Positions 32,050 through 40,938 of a stretch of 45,169 nucleotides of DNA are shown piece by piece. The notes beneath the pieces are model-generated. The model was not told the origin of the DNA and made no database searches. It saw nothing but the letters and a program-made list of their open reading frames with translations. Both the position numbers and the translations under genes were made by a program. Position 1 is the first letter of the stretch, and each line of letters begins with the position of its first letter. Source of the DNA: Eikenella halliae (lineage in GTDB: Bacteria > Pseudomonadota > Gammaproteobacteria > Burkholderiales > Neisseriaceae); assembly GCF_001648475.1 (NCBI RefSeq), contig NZ_LXSQ01000008.1, positions 1-45,169 of the forward strand, given 5' to 3'.

Positions 32050-32859
32050 TTAAAAGCGCAGGCCGGCGCGAATGCCGAAGGCGTGCGTGCGGCTGGTGGA
32101 CGAATCGAGATGGATGCCGGCATGGTCGCGGGCGGGGGTTTTAGAATGAGCGTATTGGTAATACGAGCCGAAGGTTAGTGCCATATTTTGGCCAAGCTGT
32201 TTCTGTGCGTCCACACCTAAGCTAATGTGGTAGCCTCTGCTTTTGTATGTTTCATCAGGCACATGGGGATAAGCCTGCGACCATTTGGTTTCTTCCCGAA
32301 TGCGCAGACCGACTTGGACTTCGCCCCACGGGGTGATGCTCCAACCGCTGCCCAAAGCCTGCTCGTATTCCACCTGTGCTTTCAGGTATAGGCCGCTTGA
32401 ATCGTTGTCCACGAGATTCGGGGCGTGGACGGTGCGGTGTGCGCGGGCTTTGTCGCTACTATAGCTATAGAGCAAACCTCCACCCACACGCAGACCGCCC
32501 TGTTTGAACCCGGACGGGGAATACAGATAGCCTGCATACAGATCAATGATGTCGTTCTTACCACCGTCCACCAGAGTCTGGCCGTTATGTTTAAAATCAT
32601 AACTCATATGGGCATAGTCCAGTTCGGCACGGACGGCGTGCTGCTGTGCCAGCGGGATATCGGCACGGCCGGTCAGGGTAAAGGCGTCTATACTGCCTTT
32701 GCTGCCATCGTTACTTTTTTGATTGGCGTGTTTGTAGCCGGTGGTAACGGTATAGCGCCCGTCTTTAATCGGGTGCAGCGGGGTTTCTTGGGAATCGGGC
32801 GCGGCGGATGCGGCGGCGGCGAAGGAAAGGATGGCAAGGGCGAGTAGGGTTTTCTGCAT
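32050..32859 (-). CDS. Outer-membrane beta-barrel protein, function unknown
   Basis: The 269-residue protein has a signal peptide (M-Q-K-T-L-L-A-L-A-I-L, cleavage after A-S-A). The rest is a series of amphipathic strands rich in Tyr, Gly and Ser (V-T-T-G-Y-K-H, A-H-M-S-Y-D-F, G-L-L-Y-S-Y-S-S), ending R-A-G-L-R-F. A C-terminal Phe is the usual barrel-assembly signal. It resembles small barrels such as adhesins, omptins or autotransporter beta-domains, but no catalytic motif is seen. AAGGAG precedes the ATG at 32859. Upstream lie a 14-bp tandem duplication and a long hairpin. Confidence 0.82.
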   Translation of the reverse strand: MQKTLLALAILSFAAAASAAPDSQETPLHPIKDGRYTVTTGYKHANQKSNDGSKGSIDAFTLTGRADIPLAQQHAVRAELDYAHMSYDFKHNGQTLVDGGKNDIIDLYAGYLYSPSGFKQGGLRVGGGLLYSYSSDKARAHRTVHAPNLVDNDSSGLYLKAQVEYEQALGSGWSITPWGEVQVGLRIREETKWSQAYPHVPDETYKSRGYHISLGVDAQKQLGQNMALTFGSYYQYAHSKTPARDHAGIHLDSSTSRTHAFGIRAGLRF

Positions 32860-32912
32860 AATTCGGTCTCCTTGGAATGGGGATTGAACGATGCTGCAAA
32901 AGCCCGAAAAAA

Positions 32913-32985
32913 GGGCTGCACAGCGGGGGCTGCACAGCGGGGGCTGAGGCGGCAAACCTGCCTGCGGCGGTTTGCCGCCTCAGCC
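32913..32985. repeat. Tandem 14-mer plus 17-bp hairpin upstream of the barrel gene
   Basis: GGGCTGCACAGCGG occurs twice in tandem (32913-32940). It is followed by a perfect inverted repeat with arms 32942-32958 and 32969-32985 (GGCTGAGGCGGCAAACC and complement, 10-base loop). It lies in the expected promoter or leader of the barrel gene. No T run flanks it. Confidence 0.7.
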
Positions 32986-33092
32986 AAACTTATTATCAAT
33001 CATCCGAGCCTAGGCTTACAATTCTAGCAGCAGGTTTTGCCTTTATTAACAAAGGCAGCCAAAACTGGCGTAGCCCGCTCCGCCTGCCGCAA

Positions 33093-33124
33093 AAGGCTAC
33101 CTGAAAAATAAATTTCAGGTAGCC
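33093..33124. repeat. DUS inverted pair
   Basis: DUS and complement separated by about eight bases in the gap between the barrel and acyl-CoA dehydrogenase genes. No gene ends here on the plus strand. Confidence 0.6.
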
Positions 33125-33139
33125 TGCCCATTTTTGAAA

Positions 33140-33220
33140 TGTAGGGTGTGTGCGGAACGCACGCACGCGGCTTGGGAATAACGGGCTACGGCGTGCGTGC
33201 CTGCGGCACACACCCTACAC
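33140..33220. repeat. MITE-like repeat, copy 2
   Basis: TGTAGGGTGTGTGCGG at the left and GCACACACCCTACAC at the right form inverted ends of an 81-base block, with GGCTTGGGAATAACGGG in the middle. It is related to 31865-31973 and the half copy at 37461-37491. Confidence 0.68.
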
Positions 33221-33279
33221 CCCACCTTAGGCTACCTGAAAAACCATAAGCCGGATTCCCGCACCCGACGCCCTATCCA

Positions 33280-33322
33280 AGGCTACCTGAAATTTTAGCT
33301 ACGCTACGTTTTCAGGTAGCCT
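33280..33322. repeat. DUS inverted pair
   Basis: AAGGCTACCTGAAA and its inverse enclose about 20 bases (TTTAGCTACGCTACG), followed by CTTTTTG. It could shield the acyl-CoA dehydrogenase promoter from upstream transcription. Confidence 0.55.
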
Positions 33323-33423
33323 TTTTGCCGCGCATCAAACCGGCCTGCCGCCGCCATACCCAAGCCCCTGCGGATTTGCTATGCTAGGCCGCATCCCTTC
33401 CCCAAACTACAAAGGAGACTCCC

Positions 33424-35187
33424 ATGACCTACCGCGCCCCCGTAAACGAACTCTTATTCGCCCTGCAAACCCACGGCAACCTGGCCGAAATCGCCCGATG
33501 GTATGCCGAAAGCGGCCTGGACGAAGACACCGCCGCCGCCATCATCGAAGAAGCGGCCAAGTTCAGCGAAGAAGTCTTCCTGCCCACTAGCCGCACCGGC
33601 GATTTGCACGGCGCGCGCCTGGAAAACGGCAAAGTCGTCACCCATCCCGACCTTGCCGCCGCCTACCAAGCCTTCTGCGAAGCCGGCTGGCCCGGCCTGC
33701 GCGCCCCTGCGGAGTACGGCGGCCAAGGCCTGCCTGCGGTGATTTCCGCCGCGTGCGAAGAAATGTACTACTGCGGCAACCTCGCCCTCTCGCTGCTGCC
33801 CATGCTCACCGTGGCCGCGGTGGAAACCATTGCCAAGCACGGCTCCGAAGAGCAAAAGCAAACCTTCCTGCCCAAAATGGTGCAAGGCCTCTGGAGCGGC
33901 ACCATGAACCTCTCCGAGCCGCAGGCCGGCACCGACCTTTCCCAAGTGGCCACCAAAGCCGTGCCGCAGGAAGACGGCAGCTACCGCATCAGCGGCCAGA
34001 AAACCTTCATCACCTGGGGCGAACACGAACTGGCCGAAAACATCATCCACCTCGTGCTCGCCCGCCTGCCCGGCACCACCTCCGGCATCAAAAGCCTTTC
34101 GCTGTTTATCGTGCCCAAATACAAAATCCAGCCCGACGGCAGCATCGGCGGGAAAAACGGCGTGTCCGCCACCGCCATCGAACACAAAATGGGTATCCAC
34201 GCCAGCCCCACCTGCGTGATGCAGTTCGACGAAGCCGAAGGCTACCTCATCGGCAAAGCCGGGCGCGGCCTGCTTTATATGTTCACCATGATGAGCCATG
34301 CCCGCCTGGGCGTGGGCATCGAAGGCCATGCCGTGGCCGAGGCCGCCTACCAGCAGGCGCTGGCCTACGCCCACGAGCGCATCCAAGGCAGCGCGCCCGA
34401 CGGCACCCCGCTCACCATCATCCACCACCCCGACGTCGCCCGCATGCTGCTGGTGCAAAAAGCCACCATCGCCGCCCAGCGCGCCCTGTATCTCCAGGCC
34501 GCCGCCGAGCTCGATGCCTCACACAAACACCCCGAACCCGCCACCAAAAAAGCCGCCAAAGGCCGGCTCGACTACCTCATCCCCATCGTTAAAGCCTGGT
34601 GCAGCGACAACGGCACCGTGCTCGCCAACCTGGCCATGCAGGTGTTCGGCGGCGCAGGCTATATCGAAGAAACCGGCATCGCCCAGCTCGTGCGCGACGT
34701 GCGCATCACCGCCATCTACGAAGGCACCAACGGCGTGCAGGCCGCCGACCTCGCCCGCAAAACCGTATCCGACAAAGGCAGCCTCGTGCGCACCCTGCTC
34801 GCCGAAGCCCAGCAGACTGCCAACGAGCTCGCCGCCATCGAACCCGCCACCGCCGAGCCGCTCCGGCACACCCTCGAATTGGCCGAACGCAGCACCGCCC
34901 TCCTCGTGCAGCAACACGAAACCAACCCCGCTGCCACCGCCCTCAACGCTGCCGCCTATCTGGAGCAAATCTCCCTCACCCTCGGCGCGGCCGCCCTGGC
35001 GCAAAACTTCCTCGCCGCGCGCAACGCAGAAGCACGCTTCGGCAGCGCATTCTGCCAAGCCCAGCAGCACACCGCCCGCGCCTACCTCGCCTACGTGCTG
35101 CCCCAAGCCCACGCCTGCGCCGAACGCATCCGCCAAGGCGCCGAGCCCCTGCTCGCCGTGCCGTTTAAAGCCTTCGCTTCGTCTTAA
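33424..35187 (+). CDS. Acyl-CoA dehydrogenase, long (DmdC/AidB-like) form
   Basis: These FAD enzymes introduce a double bond into an acyl-CoA. The 587-residue protein has the N-terminal helical domain with W-Y-A-E-S-G-L-D, the beta domain (M-N-L-S-E-P-Q-A-G-T-D-L, G-Q-K-T-F-I-T) and the C-terminal helical domain with Y-E-G-T-N-G-V-Q, whose Glu (about 433) is the usual catalytic base. A further C-terminal extension places it with the roughly 590-residue enzymes such as DmdC. The exact substrate cannot be told from sequence. AAAGGAGAC precedes the start. No other beta-oxidation genes are nearby. Confidence 0.93.
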   Translation: MTYRAPVNELLFALQTHGNLAEIARWYAESGLDEDTAAAIIEEAAKFSEEVFLPTSRTGDLHGARLENGKVVTHPDLAAAYQAFCEAGWPGLRAPAEYGGQGLPAVISAACEEMYYCGNLALSLLPMLTVAAVETIAKHGSEEQKQTFLPKMVQGLWSGTMNLSEPQAGTDLSQVATKAVPQEDGSYRISGQKTFITWGEHELAENIIHLVLARLPGTTSGIKSLSLFIVPKYKIQPDGSIGGKNGVSATAIEHKMGIHASPTCVMQFDEAEGYLIGKAGRGLLYMFTMMSHARLGVGIEGHAVAEAAYQQALAYAHERIQGSAPDGTPLTIIHHPDVARMLLVQKATIAAQRALYLQAAAELDASHKHPEPATKKAAKGRLDYLIPIVKAWCSDNGTVLANLAMQVFGGAGYIEETGIAQLVRDVRITAIYEGTNGVQAADLARKTVSDKGSLVRTLLAEAQQTANELAAIEPATAEPLRHTLELAERSTALLVQQHETNPAATALNAAAYLEQISLTLGAAALAQNFLAARNAEARFGSAFCQAQQHTARAYLAYVLPQAHACAERIRQGAEPLLAVPFKAFASS

Positions 35188-35200
35188 AATGCGGCATGAC

Positions 35201-35241
35201 AAAGGCTACCTGAAAACGCAGAACCGCTTTTCAGGTAGCCT
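35201..35241 (+). terminator. DUS hairpin after the acyl-CoA dehydrogenase gene
   Basis: AAAGGCTACCTGAAAACG and its inverse around a short loop (CAGAAC), 14 bases after the stop. Confidence 0.7.
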
Positions 35242-35273
35242 CTCAATATCTCTTCCAGCCACAAGGAAAACCG

Positions 35274-35681
35274 ATGGAACAACACATCAACTACATTACG
35301 CTCGGCGTGGCCGACCTTGCCGAATCGCGCCATTTTTATCGGGAGGTATTCGGCTGGCAGGAAACGGCAGGCAGCAACGAAAATATTGCCTTTTTCCAAG
35401 CCGGAAACGCGCTGCTGCTCGCCCTGTTCGGCCAATCCGCCCTGGCGCGCGACGCACAAATACCGGAGCAAAGCAGCGGCTTCCCACGCTTTACCTTGGC
35501 GCACAACGTGGGCAGCGAAGCCGAAGTGGACGCACTGTTTGCCGGGTTTGCCTCAAAAAACGCCAACATCATCAAATCCCCGCAGAAAGTGTTCTGGGGC
35601 GGCTACAGCGGCTACCTCGCCGACCCCGACGGCTTTTTGTGGGAAATCGCATTTAATCCGTTTTTGCAGAAATTGCGCTGA
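35274..35681 (+). CDS. VOC (glyoxalase/bleomycin resistance) family protein
   Basis: The 135-residue protein has two beta-alpha-beta-beta-beta units: I-N-Y-I-T-L-G-V-A-D-L-A-E-S-R-H-F-Y at the start and, in the second half, W-G-G-Y-S-G-Y-L-A-D-P-D-G-F-L-W-E-I. The last Glu is the typical metal ligand. The VOC superfamily covers many reactions, so the role is unassigned. It follows the acyl-CoA dehydrogenase gene by 86 bases across a DUS hairpin. Confidence 0.9.
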   Translation: MEQHINYITLGVADLAESRHFYREVFGWQETAGSNENIAFFQAGNALLLALFGQSALARDAQIPEQSSGFPRFTLAHNVGSEAEVDALFAGFASKNANIIKSPQKVFWGGYSGYLADPDGFLWEIAFNPFLQKLR

Positions 35682-35860
35682 AACCGCGCTTTCAGGTAGC
35701 CTCTACGGCAAACCTACAACCGTCAAGAGTGCAGTTTCCGCGGCGGAGTGGAAATCAACAGCGTTGTTTACACCTTCGGCTTTTGCTTGAAGACCCGTTT
35801 GAGCAAAACCAAAGCTGTCTGCCGTAGAAAAAGTGTAACCAACGCGACGCTTTCCTACAC

Positions 35861-35894
35861 AAAAGGCTACCTGAAATTTTCAGGTAGCCTTTTC
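35861..35894. terminator. Bidirectional DUS terminator
   Basis: AAAAGGCTACCTGAAA is directly followed by its inverse and TTTT. It serves the plus-strand VOC side and the minus-strand cbpM. Confidence 0.82.
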
Positions 35895-35906
35895 ATCTTG
35901 GCGGCA

Positions 35907-36200
35907 TTACAGCGGCAAATCTCGATTGGATTCTTCAAAACGGCCTTTGCGCAGGGTTTCCAATTCATCGAGCAGTTGCAGGATCAGCGCGGTGGCGGGC
36001 ACGCTGGCCTCGAAGTCGCGGCTGATGCGGCGGGCGCGGCGGATGCGGGCGAGCTGCCAGCCGCTGAAACCGGCCTCGCGCGGGCTGCCCTGCACAGAAA
36101 TGATTTCTTCCTCGATAACATTAACCACCCAATCGGCATCGCCGTCGCAGGCGCGCACGATTTCGTTGAAGGTGAGCTGAATATCTTGTTCGCGGTTCAT
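35907..36200 (-). CDS. cbpM: Chaperone modulator CbpM
   Basis: CbpM binds the J domain of CbpA and inhibits it. The 97-residue protein matches the family in size and pattern: an N-terminal MerR-like half (F-N-E-I-V-R-A-C-D-G-D) and L-A-R-I-R-R-A-R-R-I-S-R-D-F, then A-L-I-L-Q-L-L-D-E-L. It follows cbpA by three bases, which strongly supports the call. Confidence 0.88.
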   Translation of the reverse strand: MNREQDIQLTFNEIVRACDGDADWVVNVIEEEIISVQGSPREAGFSGWQLARIRRARRISRDFEASVPATALILQLLDELETLRKGRFEESNRDLPL

Positions 36201-36203
36201 GGT

Positions 36204-37169
36204 TTATCCTTTCATTCCGTAATGCTCGGCCAGCTGCTGCCAGGCTGCACGGTCGGCTTCGCTCATGGTTTCCGGCAGGGTGATGTTGATGATGAGGTAG
36301 AGGTCGCCGGCTTCTTTGGCGGGAATGCCTTTGCCTTTGAGGCGCAGGTTTTGGCCGCTGTGGCTGTTGGCGGGAATGTTGATGTTGAGTTTGCCGGCGG
36401 GTGTGTCGATGGCGGTTTTGCCGCCGAGCGCGGCTATCCAAGGCATCACATCGATGCGCTGGTACACGTCTTTGCGGTTTTTCACATACAGCGTGTCGCT
36501 TTCGCGGAAGCGGATTTTTAAATAGAGGTCGCCGTTTGCGCCGCCGTTGAAGCCGGGCAGGCCTTGGCCGCGCAGGCGGATTTGCTGGCCTTCGCTGATG
36601 CCTTTGGGGATTTTCACCTGCAGGGTTTTGCGCTCGTAGGCCATTTGGCCGCCCGCGCCGAGGGTGGGCATATCGAGGCTGAGCGAGCGTTCGCCGCCGG
36701 TGTAGGCTGCGGCGAGGTCGATCGTCAGCTCGGCGTGCTGGTCTTCGCCGGGGATGGGGCCGGTTTGGCGCTGGCGGCCTGCTCCGGCGTGGCCGAAGGC
36801 GGAGAATATGTCGTCGAAACGGAAGTCGCCGCTGCCGAAGGGCTGGCCTTCGCCGAAGCGGCTGCTGTCGAAGTGGTGGTATTGTCCGAAGTCTTGGCCG
36901 GGGTCGAAACCGCCCGCGCCGCCGTGGGCGCTGCCGGCGCGGCCAAAGGGGTTGGCCAGCATTTCATCGTATTCGGCGCGTTTGGCCTCGTCTTTCAGGG
37001 TGTTATAGGCGAGGTTGATTTCGCTGGTTTTTTGGTCGGCATCGGGGTCTTTGCTGACATCGGGGTGGTATTGGCGCACCAGCTTGCGGTAGGCCTTTTT
37101 GATGTCGGCCAGGCTGGCATCTTTGGCCACGCCGAGGATGTCGTAATAGGTTTTCTGGTTGGCACTCAT
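36204..37169 (-). CDS. cbpA: CbpA-type J-domain chaperone
   Basis: CbpA is a DnaJ paralogue that works with DnaK and can bind curved DNA. The 321-residue protein has a J domain with H-P-D at 35-37, a Gly/Phe-rich linker and two C-terminal substrate-binding domains (starting D-L-A-A-A-Y-T-G-G-E-R and R-L-R-G-Q-G-L-P-G). The Cys-rich zinc domain of DnaJ is missing, which separates CbpA from DnaJ. It is first in a two-gene unit with cbpM. Confidence 0.95.
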   Translation of the reverse strand: MSANQKTYYDILGVAKDASLADIKKAYRKLVRQYHPDVSKDPDADQKTSEINLAYNTLKDEAKRAEYDEMLANPFGRAGSAHGGAGGFDPGQDFGQYHHFDSSRFGEGQPFGSGDFRFDDIFSAFGHAGAGRQRQTGPIPGEDQHAELTIDLAAAYTGGERSLSLDMPTLGAGGQMAYERKTLQVKIPKGISEGQQIRLRGQGLPGFNGGANGDLYLKIRFRESDTLYVKNRKDVYQRIDVMPWIAALGGKTAIDTPAGKLNINIPANSHSGQNLRLKGKGIPAKEAGDLYLIINITLPETMSEADRAAWQQLAEHYGMKG

Positions 37170-37392
37170 AGATTGGATATTCCGTGGAATGGATAAAAAT
37201 CAGGCAGCACCTCTTGCGCTGAACGCGGGGCTAGGGCTGGCTGAAAGCCGTAGTGCAGAGATGCGCGGCTGCAAATACAAGTGGGAGATGGGGCTGGACA
37301 TGGGGAAATCAATACGCGGTTTGCGGCGGGCAAACTCTGTGTCCGCGCGAAAAGGCATGCTTAATCAGGCCGTTTTGTTTGCGCGATTGGGA

Positions 37393-37434
37393 AAGGCTAC
37401 CTGAAAACCGGAAACCTGTTTTTCAGGTAGCCTC
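37393..37434. repeat. DUS inverted pair between cbpA and the spermidine synthase gene
   Basis: DUS and complement about 15 bases apart. The 360-base gap between the two minus-strand genes otherwise holds the MITE half copy at 37461-37491 and a terminator at 37501-37533. Confidence 0.55.
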
Positions 37435-37460
37435 TAGTCCATTAGCCGCCATTCCAAACC

Positions 37461-37491
37461 GCGTGCGTGCGTTCCGCACACACCCTACGCC
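37461..37491. repeat. MITE-like repeat, half copy
   Basis: On the minus strand it reads GCGTAGGGTGTGTGCGGAAC then GCACGCACGC, matching the left half of the 33140-33220 repeat. The rest is missing. Confidence 0.55.
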
Positions 37492-37500
37492 TCGCAATAG

Positions 37501-37533
37501 AAAGGCTACCTGAAAATTTCAGGTAGCCTTTTC
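37501..37533 (-). terminator. DUS terminator after the spermidine synthase gene
   Basis: AAAGGCTACCTGAAAATTTCAGGTAGCC-type hairpin with almost no loop, touching the stop codon of the minus-strand gene. Confidence 0.75.
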
Positions 37534-39051
37534 TCAGCGCATCACATTGCGCCAATCCTGTTCGAAATAATGCACCAGAATCTGTGTGTTCAGATAGTTT
37601 GGCTGCACATCGCGGCGCACCATATCGGGCGGGAAGCGGAACATTTCGGCGGCGGTGTCGGCGTTTAGAAAGCGGGTAGGCACGCTGAATTGCGTGGGCA
37701 TGGGAAAATCGGGCTCGCGGGCGGCCAGTACGAAGCCCCATTCGCCGAAGGAGGGCACATACACATGATAGGGCGCGGTGGCGAGCCCGGCGGCCTCCAG
37801 CGTGGCCACCACCGACCAATAGGCGTTCGGGGCGAAATAGGGCGAGGTGGATTGCACCACGATTTTGCCGCCGGGCGCGAGATGCCGCGCCACCAGCCGA
37901 TACATGGGCACGGAATAGAGCTTGCCCAGCGAGAAGTTGGAGGGGTCGGGCAGGTCGATGATGATGACGTTGAACTTTTCCTGAGCCTGTTCCAGCCATT
38001 TGGCGGCGTCGTCGTTTACCACGCGCACTTTGGGGCTGGCGAGCGAGCCGGCGTTGAGGCGGCTTAATTCGGCGGAGGTGCGGAAGGTGCTGGTCATTTG
38101 CGGGTCGAGGTCGACCAGGGTGATGCCCTTCACTTGCGGGTATTTCAGCACTTCACGCGCGGCCAAGCCGTCGCCGCCGCCCAGAATCAGCACGTTTTGC
38201 GCCTGCCCGCCCACCATCTGCATGGCGGGCAGCACGAGGGCTTCATGGTAGCGGGCTTCGTCGCGCGAGGAGAATTGCAGGTTGCCGTTGATGTAGAGGC
38301 GCAGGTCGTCGTGCCATTTGGTGATCACCAGGCGCTGGTAGGGCGAATGGCTTTCGTACACCACCGGGTCGCCGAAATAGCTTTGTTCGGCCAGAAAGGT
38401 GATGCGGTTGGCGGCGGCGAAGGCGGCCAGCAGGCAGGCCAGCACGATGCCGCCGCGCAGCTGGATGGCGCGGTAGCGCGGCAGCTCCGCCTTGAAGGCG
38501 CGCGCGGTGAGCACGGCCACGGCGGCGTTGAGCAGGCCGAACAGCAGGGCGGAACGCGCCATGCCCAGCCGGGGCGCGAGCACCAGCGGGAACAGCAGCG
38601 ACACGGCCAGCGCGCCCAAATAATCAAACGTCAGCACTTTGGCCACCAGGTCTTTAAAATCGGCCTGCCGCCGGTTTAGCACGCGCATCACCAGTGGAAT
38701 TTCCATACCCACCACGATGCCCACCACCAGCACCAGCGCATACAGCAGCGTGCGGAACGGCGCGGCAGCCAGCCCGAACACCACAAACAGCACCAAGGCC
38801 GACACCCCGCCGAGGATGCCCACCAGCAATTCGATTTCGATAAAGCGCGAGAGCGCGTCTTCATCGCGGATGTATTTGGTGAGGTGCGCGCCGATGCCCA
38901 TGGCGAAGAGGTAGAGGCCGATGATGGAGGAAAACTGCAAAATGCTGTCGCCCAGCAAATAGCTGGCCAGCGCGGCAATGATGAGTTCATACGCCAGCCC
39001 GCAGCTGGCCACGATGAAAACGGAGATGATTAGGGTGCGGTCGGGTTTCAT
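37534..39051 (-). CDS. Membrane-anchored spermidine synthase (polyamine aminopropyltransferase)
   Basis: Spermidine synthases move an aminopropyl group from decarboxylated SAM to an amine. The 505-residue protein has about seven N-terminal membrane helices (residues 8-205) and then a SpeE domain with L-I-L-G-G-G-D-G (about 288-295), V-D-L-D-P and D-L-P-D-P-S-N-F in place of the usual D-S-T-D-P. This membrane-fused form is a known SpeE subclass. It is divergent from DUF350, SPFH, DUF4178 and speD genes, and SpeD would supply its co-substrate. Whether the acceptor is putrescine or a membrane component is open. Confidence 0.9.
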   Translation of the reverse strand: MKPDRTLIISVFIVASCGLAYELIIAALASYLLGDSILQFSSIIGLYLFAMGIGAHLTKYIRDEDALSRFIEIELLVGILGGVSALVLFVVFGLAAAPFRTLLYALVLVVGIVVGMEIPLVMRVLNRRQADFKDLVAKVLTFDYLGALAVSLLFPLVLAPRLGMARSALLFGLLNAAVAVLTARAFKAELPRYRAIQLRGGIVLACLLAAFAAANRITFLAEQSYFGDPVVYESHSPYQRLVITKWHDDLRLYINGNLQFSSRDEARYHEALVLPAMQMVGGQAQNVLILGGGDGLAAREVLKYPQVKGITLVDLDPQMTSTFRTSAELSRLNAGSLASPKVRVVNDDAAKWLEQAQEKFNVIIIDLPDPSNFSLGKLYSVPMYRLVARHLAPGGKIVVQSTSPYFAPNAYWSVVATLEAAGLATAPYHVYVPSFGEWGFVLAAREPDFPMPTQFSVPTRFLNADTAAEMFRFPPDMVRRDVQPNYLNTQILVHYFEQDWRNVMR

Positions 39052-39312
39052 GTTTCAGGTAGCCTTGATGATGGGCTGAATTATATAGCTAAAGCCATGC
39101 CTTTTTTCATCAGGTTTCTTACAGGGGCCAGCAAAGGGATGCTCGGTAGCGAATGGTAAAGGCTACCTGAAAATTAGCCAGCTGCCGCACACCTCACAAG
39201 CCGCATAAATAAAACGGCAAAGCAGGATGAACAACCGGCATTTGTATGGCATAATCAGCCGCATATCGCCGCTGTGGCGGTCCTCTTTCCACCCTGATTG
39301 CAAAGGCAACCC

Positions 39313-39711
39313 ATGAGCATTTCTCTGCAACAATATCTGTCGTATCTGCAATACCTGGCCGTGAGCCTGGGCATGACCGCGCTGTTTGCCGCCGTGTATC
39401 TGCGCATCACCCCGGCCGACGAATTGAAGCTGATTAAAAACGGCAACCTGGCCTGCGCGCTTTCCTTTGGCGGCGCGCTCGTCGGCTTTTGCCTGCCCTT
39501 GGCCTCCAGCATCGCCCACAGTGTCGGGCTTTTGGATTTTGTGCTCTGGAGCTGGGCGGCTGCGGCGATTCAGATTGTGGTGTATTTCGCCGCCACCCGC
39601 CTCGTGCCCGATGCCGCCGGCGAGCTGGCCGGCAACAATGTGGCCGTGGGCACGCTTTGTGCCGTGATTTCCGTGGCGGTGGGGCTGCTCAACGCCGCCT
39701 GTTTGGTGTAG
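39313..39711 (+). CDS. DUF350 membrane protein (YjfL-like)
   Basis: The 132-residue protein has four membrane helices: V-S-L-G-M-T-A-L-F-A-A-V-Y, A-L-S-F-G-G-A-L-V-G-F, W-S-W-A-A-A-A-I-Q-I-V-V-Y, and V-G-T-L-C-A-V-I-S-V-A-V-G. The second carries the family's S-F-G-G-A-L-V-G-F. The E. coli relative YjfL sits beside a PspA paralogue (YjfJ) and a glutathionylspermidine-synthase-like gene (YjfC), which fits the polyamine context here. The ATG at 39313 is used. It begins the plus-strand run leading to speD. Confidence 0.85.
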   Translation: MSISLQQYLSYLQYLAVSLGMTALFAAVYLRITPADELKLIKNGNLACALSFGGALVGFCLPLASSIAHSVGLLDFVLWSWAAAAIQIVVYFAATRLVPDAAGELAGNNVAVGTLCAVISVAVGLLNAACLV

Positions 39712-39893
39712 TAGCAACGCGTACGCAACAGGCTACCTGAAATTTGGTTTTGCGGAAATTTGCCCCATTTTAGCTGCGCAATAATGCGGCCTTGAATGCG
39801 GCCTTGGCCGTGCTAAGCTATCCGGCTGCCCCGTTGCAGCCATGCTTTCAGGTAGCCCTCCCCTTCTCCCTATCCATCAAGAAAGGAATCCCC

Positions 39894-40931
39894 ATGCTGG
39901 GCAATTTCATCAAGAAGCAGTTTATCGACGTTATCGAATGGCCGAATCCCGAAGAAGGGCTGCTGATGTGGCGCTTCCCCGTGGCCGACCAGGAAATCCA
40001 AAACGGCGCCAGCCTCACCGTGCGCGAAGCGCAGGCCGCTCTGTTTGTGGACGAAGGCAAAGCCGCCGACGTGTTCCAGCCCGGCCGCTACACGCTCACC
40101 ACCCAAACCCTGCCCATCCTCACCAACCTGAAAAACTGGGATAAATTATTCCAGTCGCCCTTCAAATCCGACGTTTACTTCTTCAACACCCGCCAGCAGC
40201 TCGCCCGCCGCTGGGGCACTTCCCAGCCGGTTACCGTGCGCGATGCCGATTTCGGCGTCATCCAGCTGCGCTCCTTCGGCATGTATGCCTACCGCATCAG
40301 CGATCCCGCCGCCTTCTTCCGCGAAGTAACCGGCGTAGGCGCTTCCTATAGCGGCGAGCAGCTCGAACAGCAGCTGCGCAACCTCGCCATGACCCAGCTG
40401 GCTGCCGCCTTCGGCACTTCCGGCATCCCCTTCCTCGATATGGCCGCCAACCAAGTGCTGCTGTCACAGAAAATGAACGAGCTGCTGCTGCCTGAGTTTG
40501 CCAAACTCGGCCTCACGCTGGAAAACTTCACCGTGGAAAGCGTGAGCCTGCCTGAAAACGTGCAAAAAGCGCTGGACAGCAAAATGTCGATGGGCATCAT
40601 CGGCGACATGGGCAAATTCACCCAATACCAAACCGCCACCGCCATTCCGATGGCTGCGCAAAACGAAGGCGGCATTGCCGGTATCGGTGCCGGACTCGGT
40701 GTGGGCGCCGGACTCGGCCAGGCCATGGCCGGCGCAATGGGCGGCATGATGCAGCCCCAACAACCCGCCCAAACCGCCCCCGCTGCACAGCCTGCCGCTC
40801 CGGCTGCCCCCGCTGCTGAAGACCCGCAAGCCAAACTGGCCAAACTCAAAACCCTGCTCGACGGCAACCTGATTTCCGCCGAAGACTACGAGAAAGCCAA
40901 AGCCGAAGTGATCAAGCAGCTGATCGGCTGA
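39894..40931 (+). CDS. SPFH-domain protein with C-terminal SHOCT (YdjI-like)
   Basis: SPFH proteins form oligomers at membranes. The 345-residue protein opens F-I-D-V-I-E-W and holds the virion-core-like SPFH region (residues 20-245), then a Gly/Met-rich hydrophobic stretch (G-I-G-A-G-L-G-V-G-A-G-L-G-Q-A), a Pro/Ala/Gln linker, and a SHOCT-like tail (K-L-K-T-L-L-D-G-N-L-I-S-A-E-D-Y-E). The start has AAAGGAAT seven bases upstream; the frame from 39792 runs through a DUS and is rejected. It is second in the plus-strand run. A scaffold role is inferred. Confidence 0.9.
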   Translation: MLGNFIKKQFIDVIEWPNPEEGLLMWRFPVADQEIQNGASLTVREAQAALFVDEGKAADVFQPGRYTLTTQTLPILTNLKNWDKLFQSPFKSDVYFFNTRQQLARRWGTSQPVTVRDADFGVIQLRSFGMYAYRISDPAAFFREVTGVGASYSGEQLEQQLRNLAMTQLAAAFGTSGIPFLDMAANQVLLSQKMNELLLPEFAKLGLTLENFTVESVSLPENVQKALDSKMSMGIIGDMGKFTQYQTATAIPMAAQNEGGIAGIGAGLGVGAGLGQAMAGAMGGMMQPQQPAQTAPAAQPAAPAAPAAEDPQAKLAKLKTLLDGNLISAEDYEKAKAEVIKQLIG

Positions 40932-40938
40932 GGAACAA

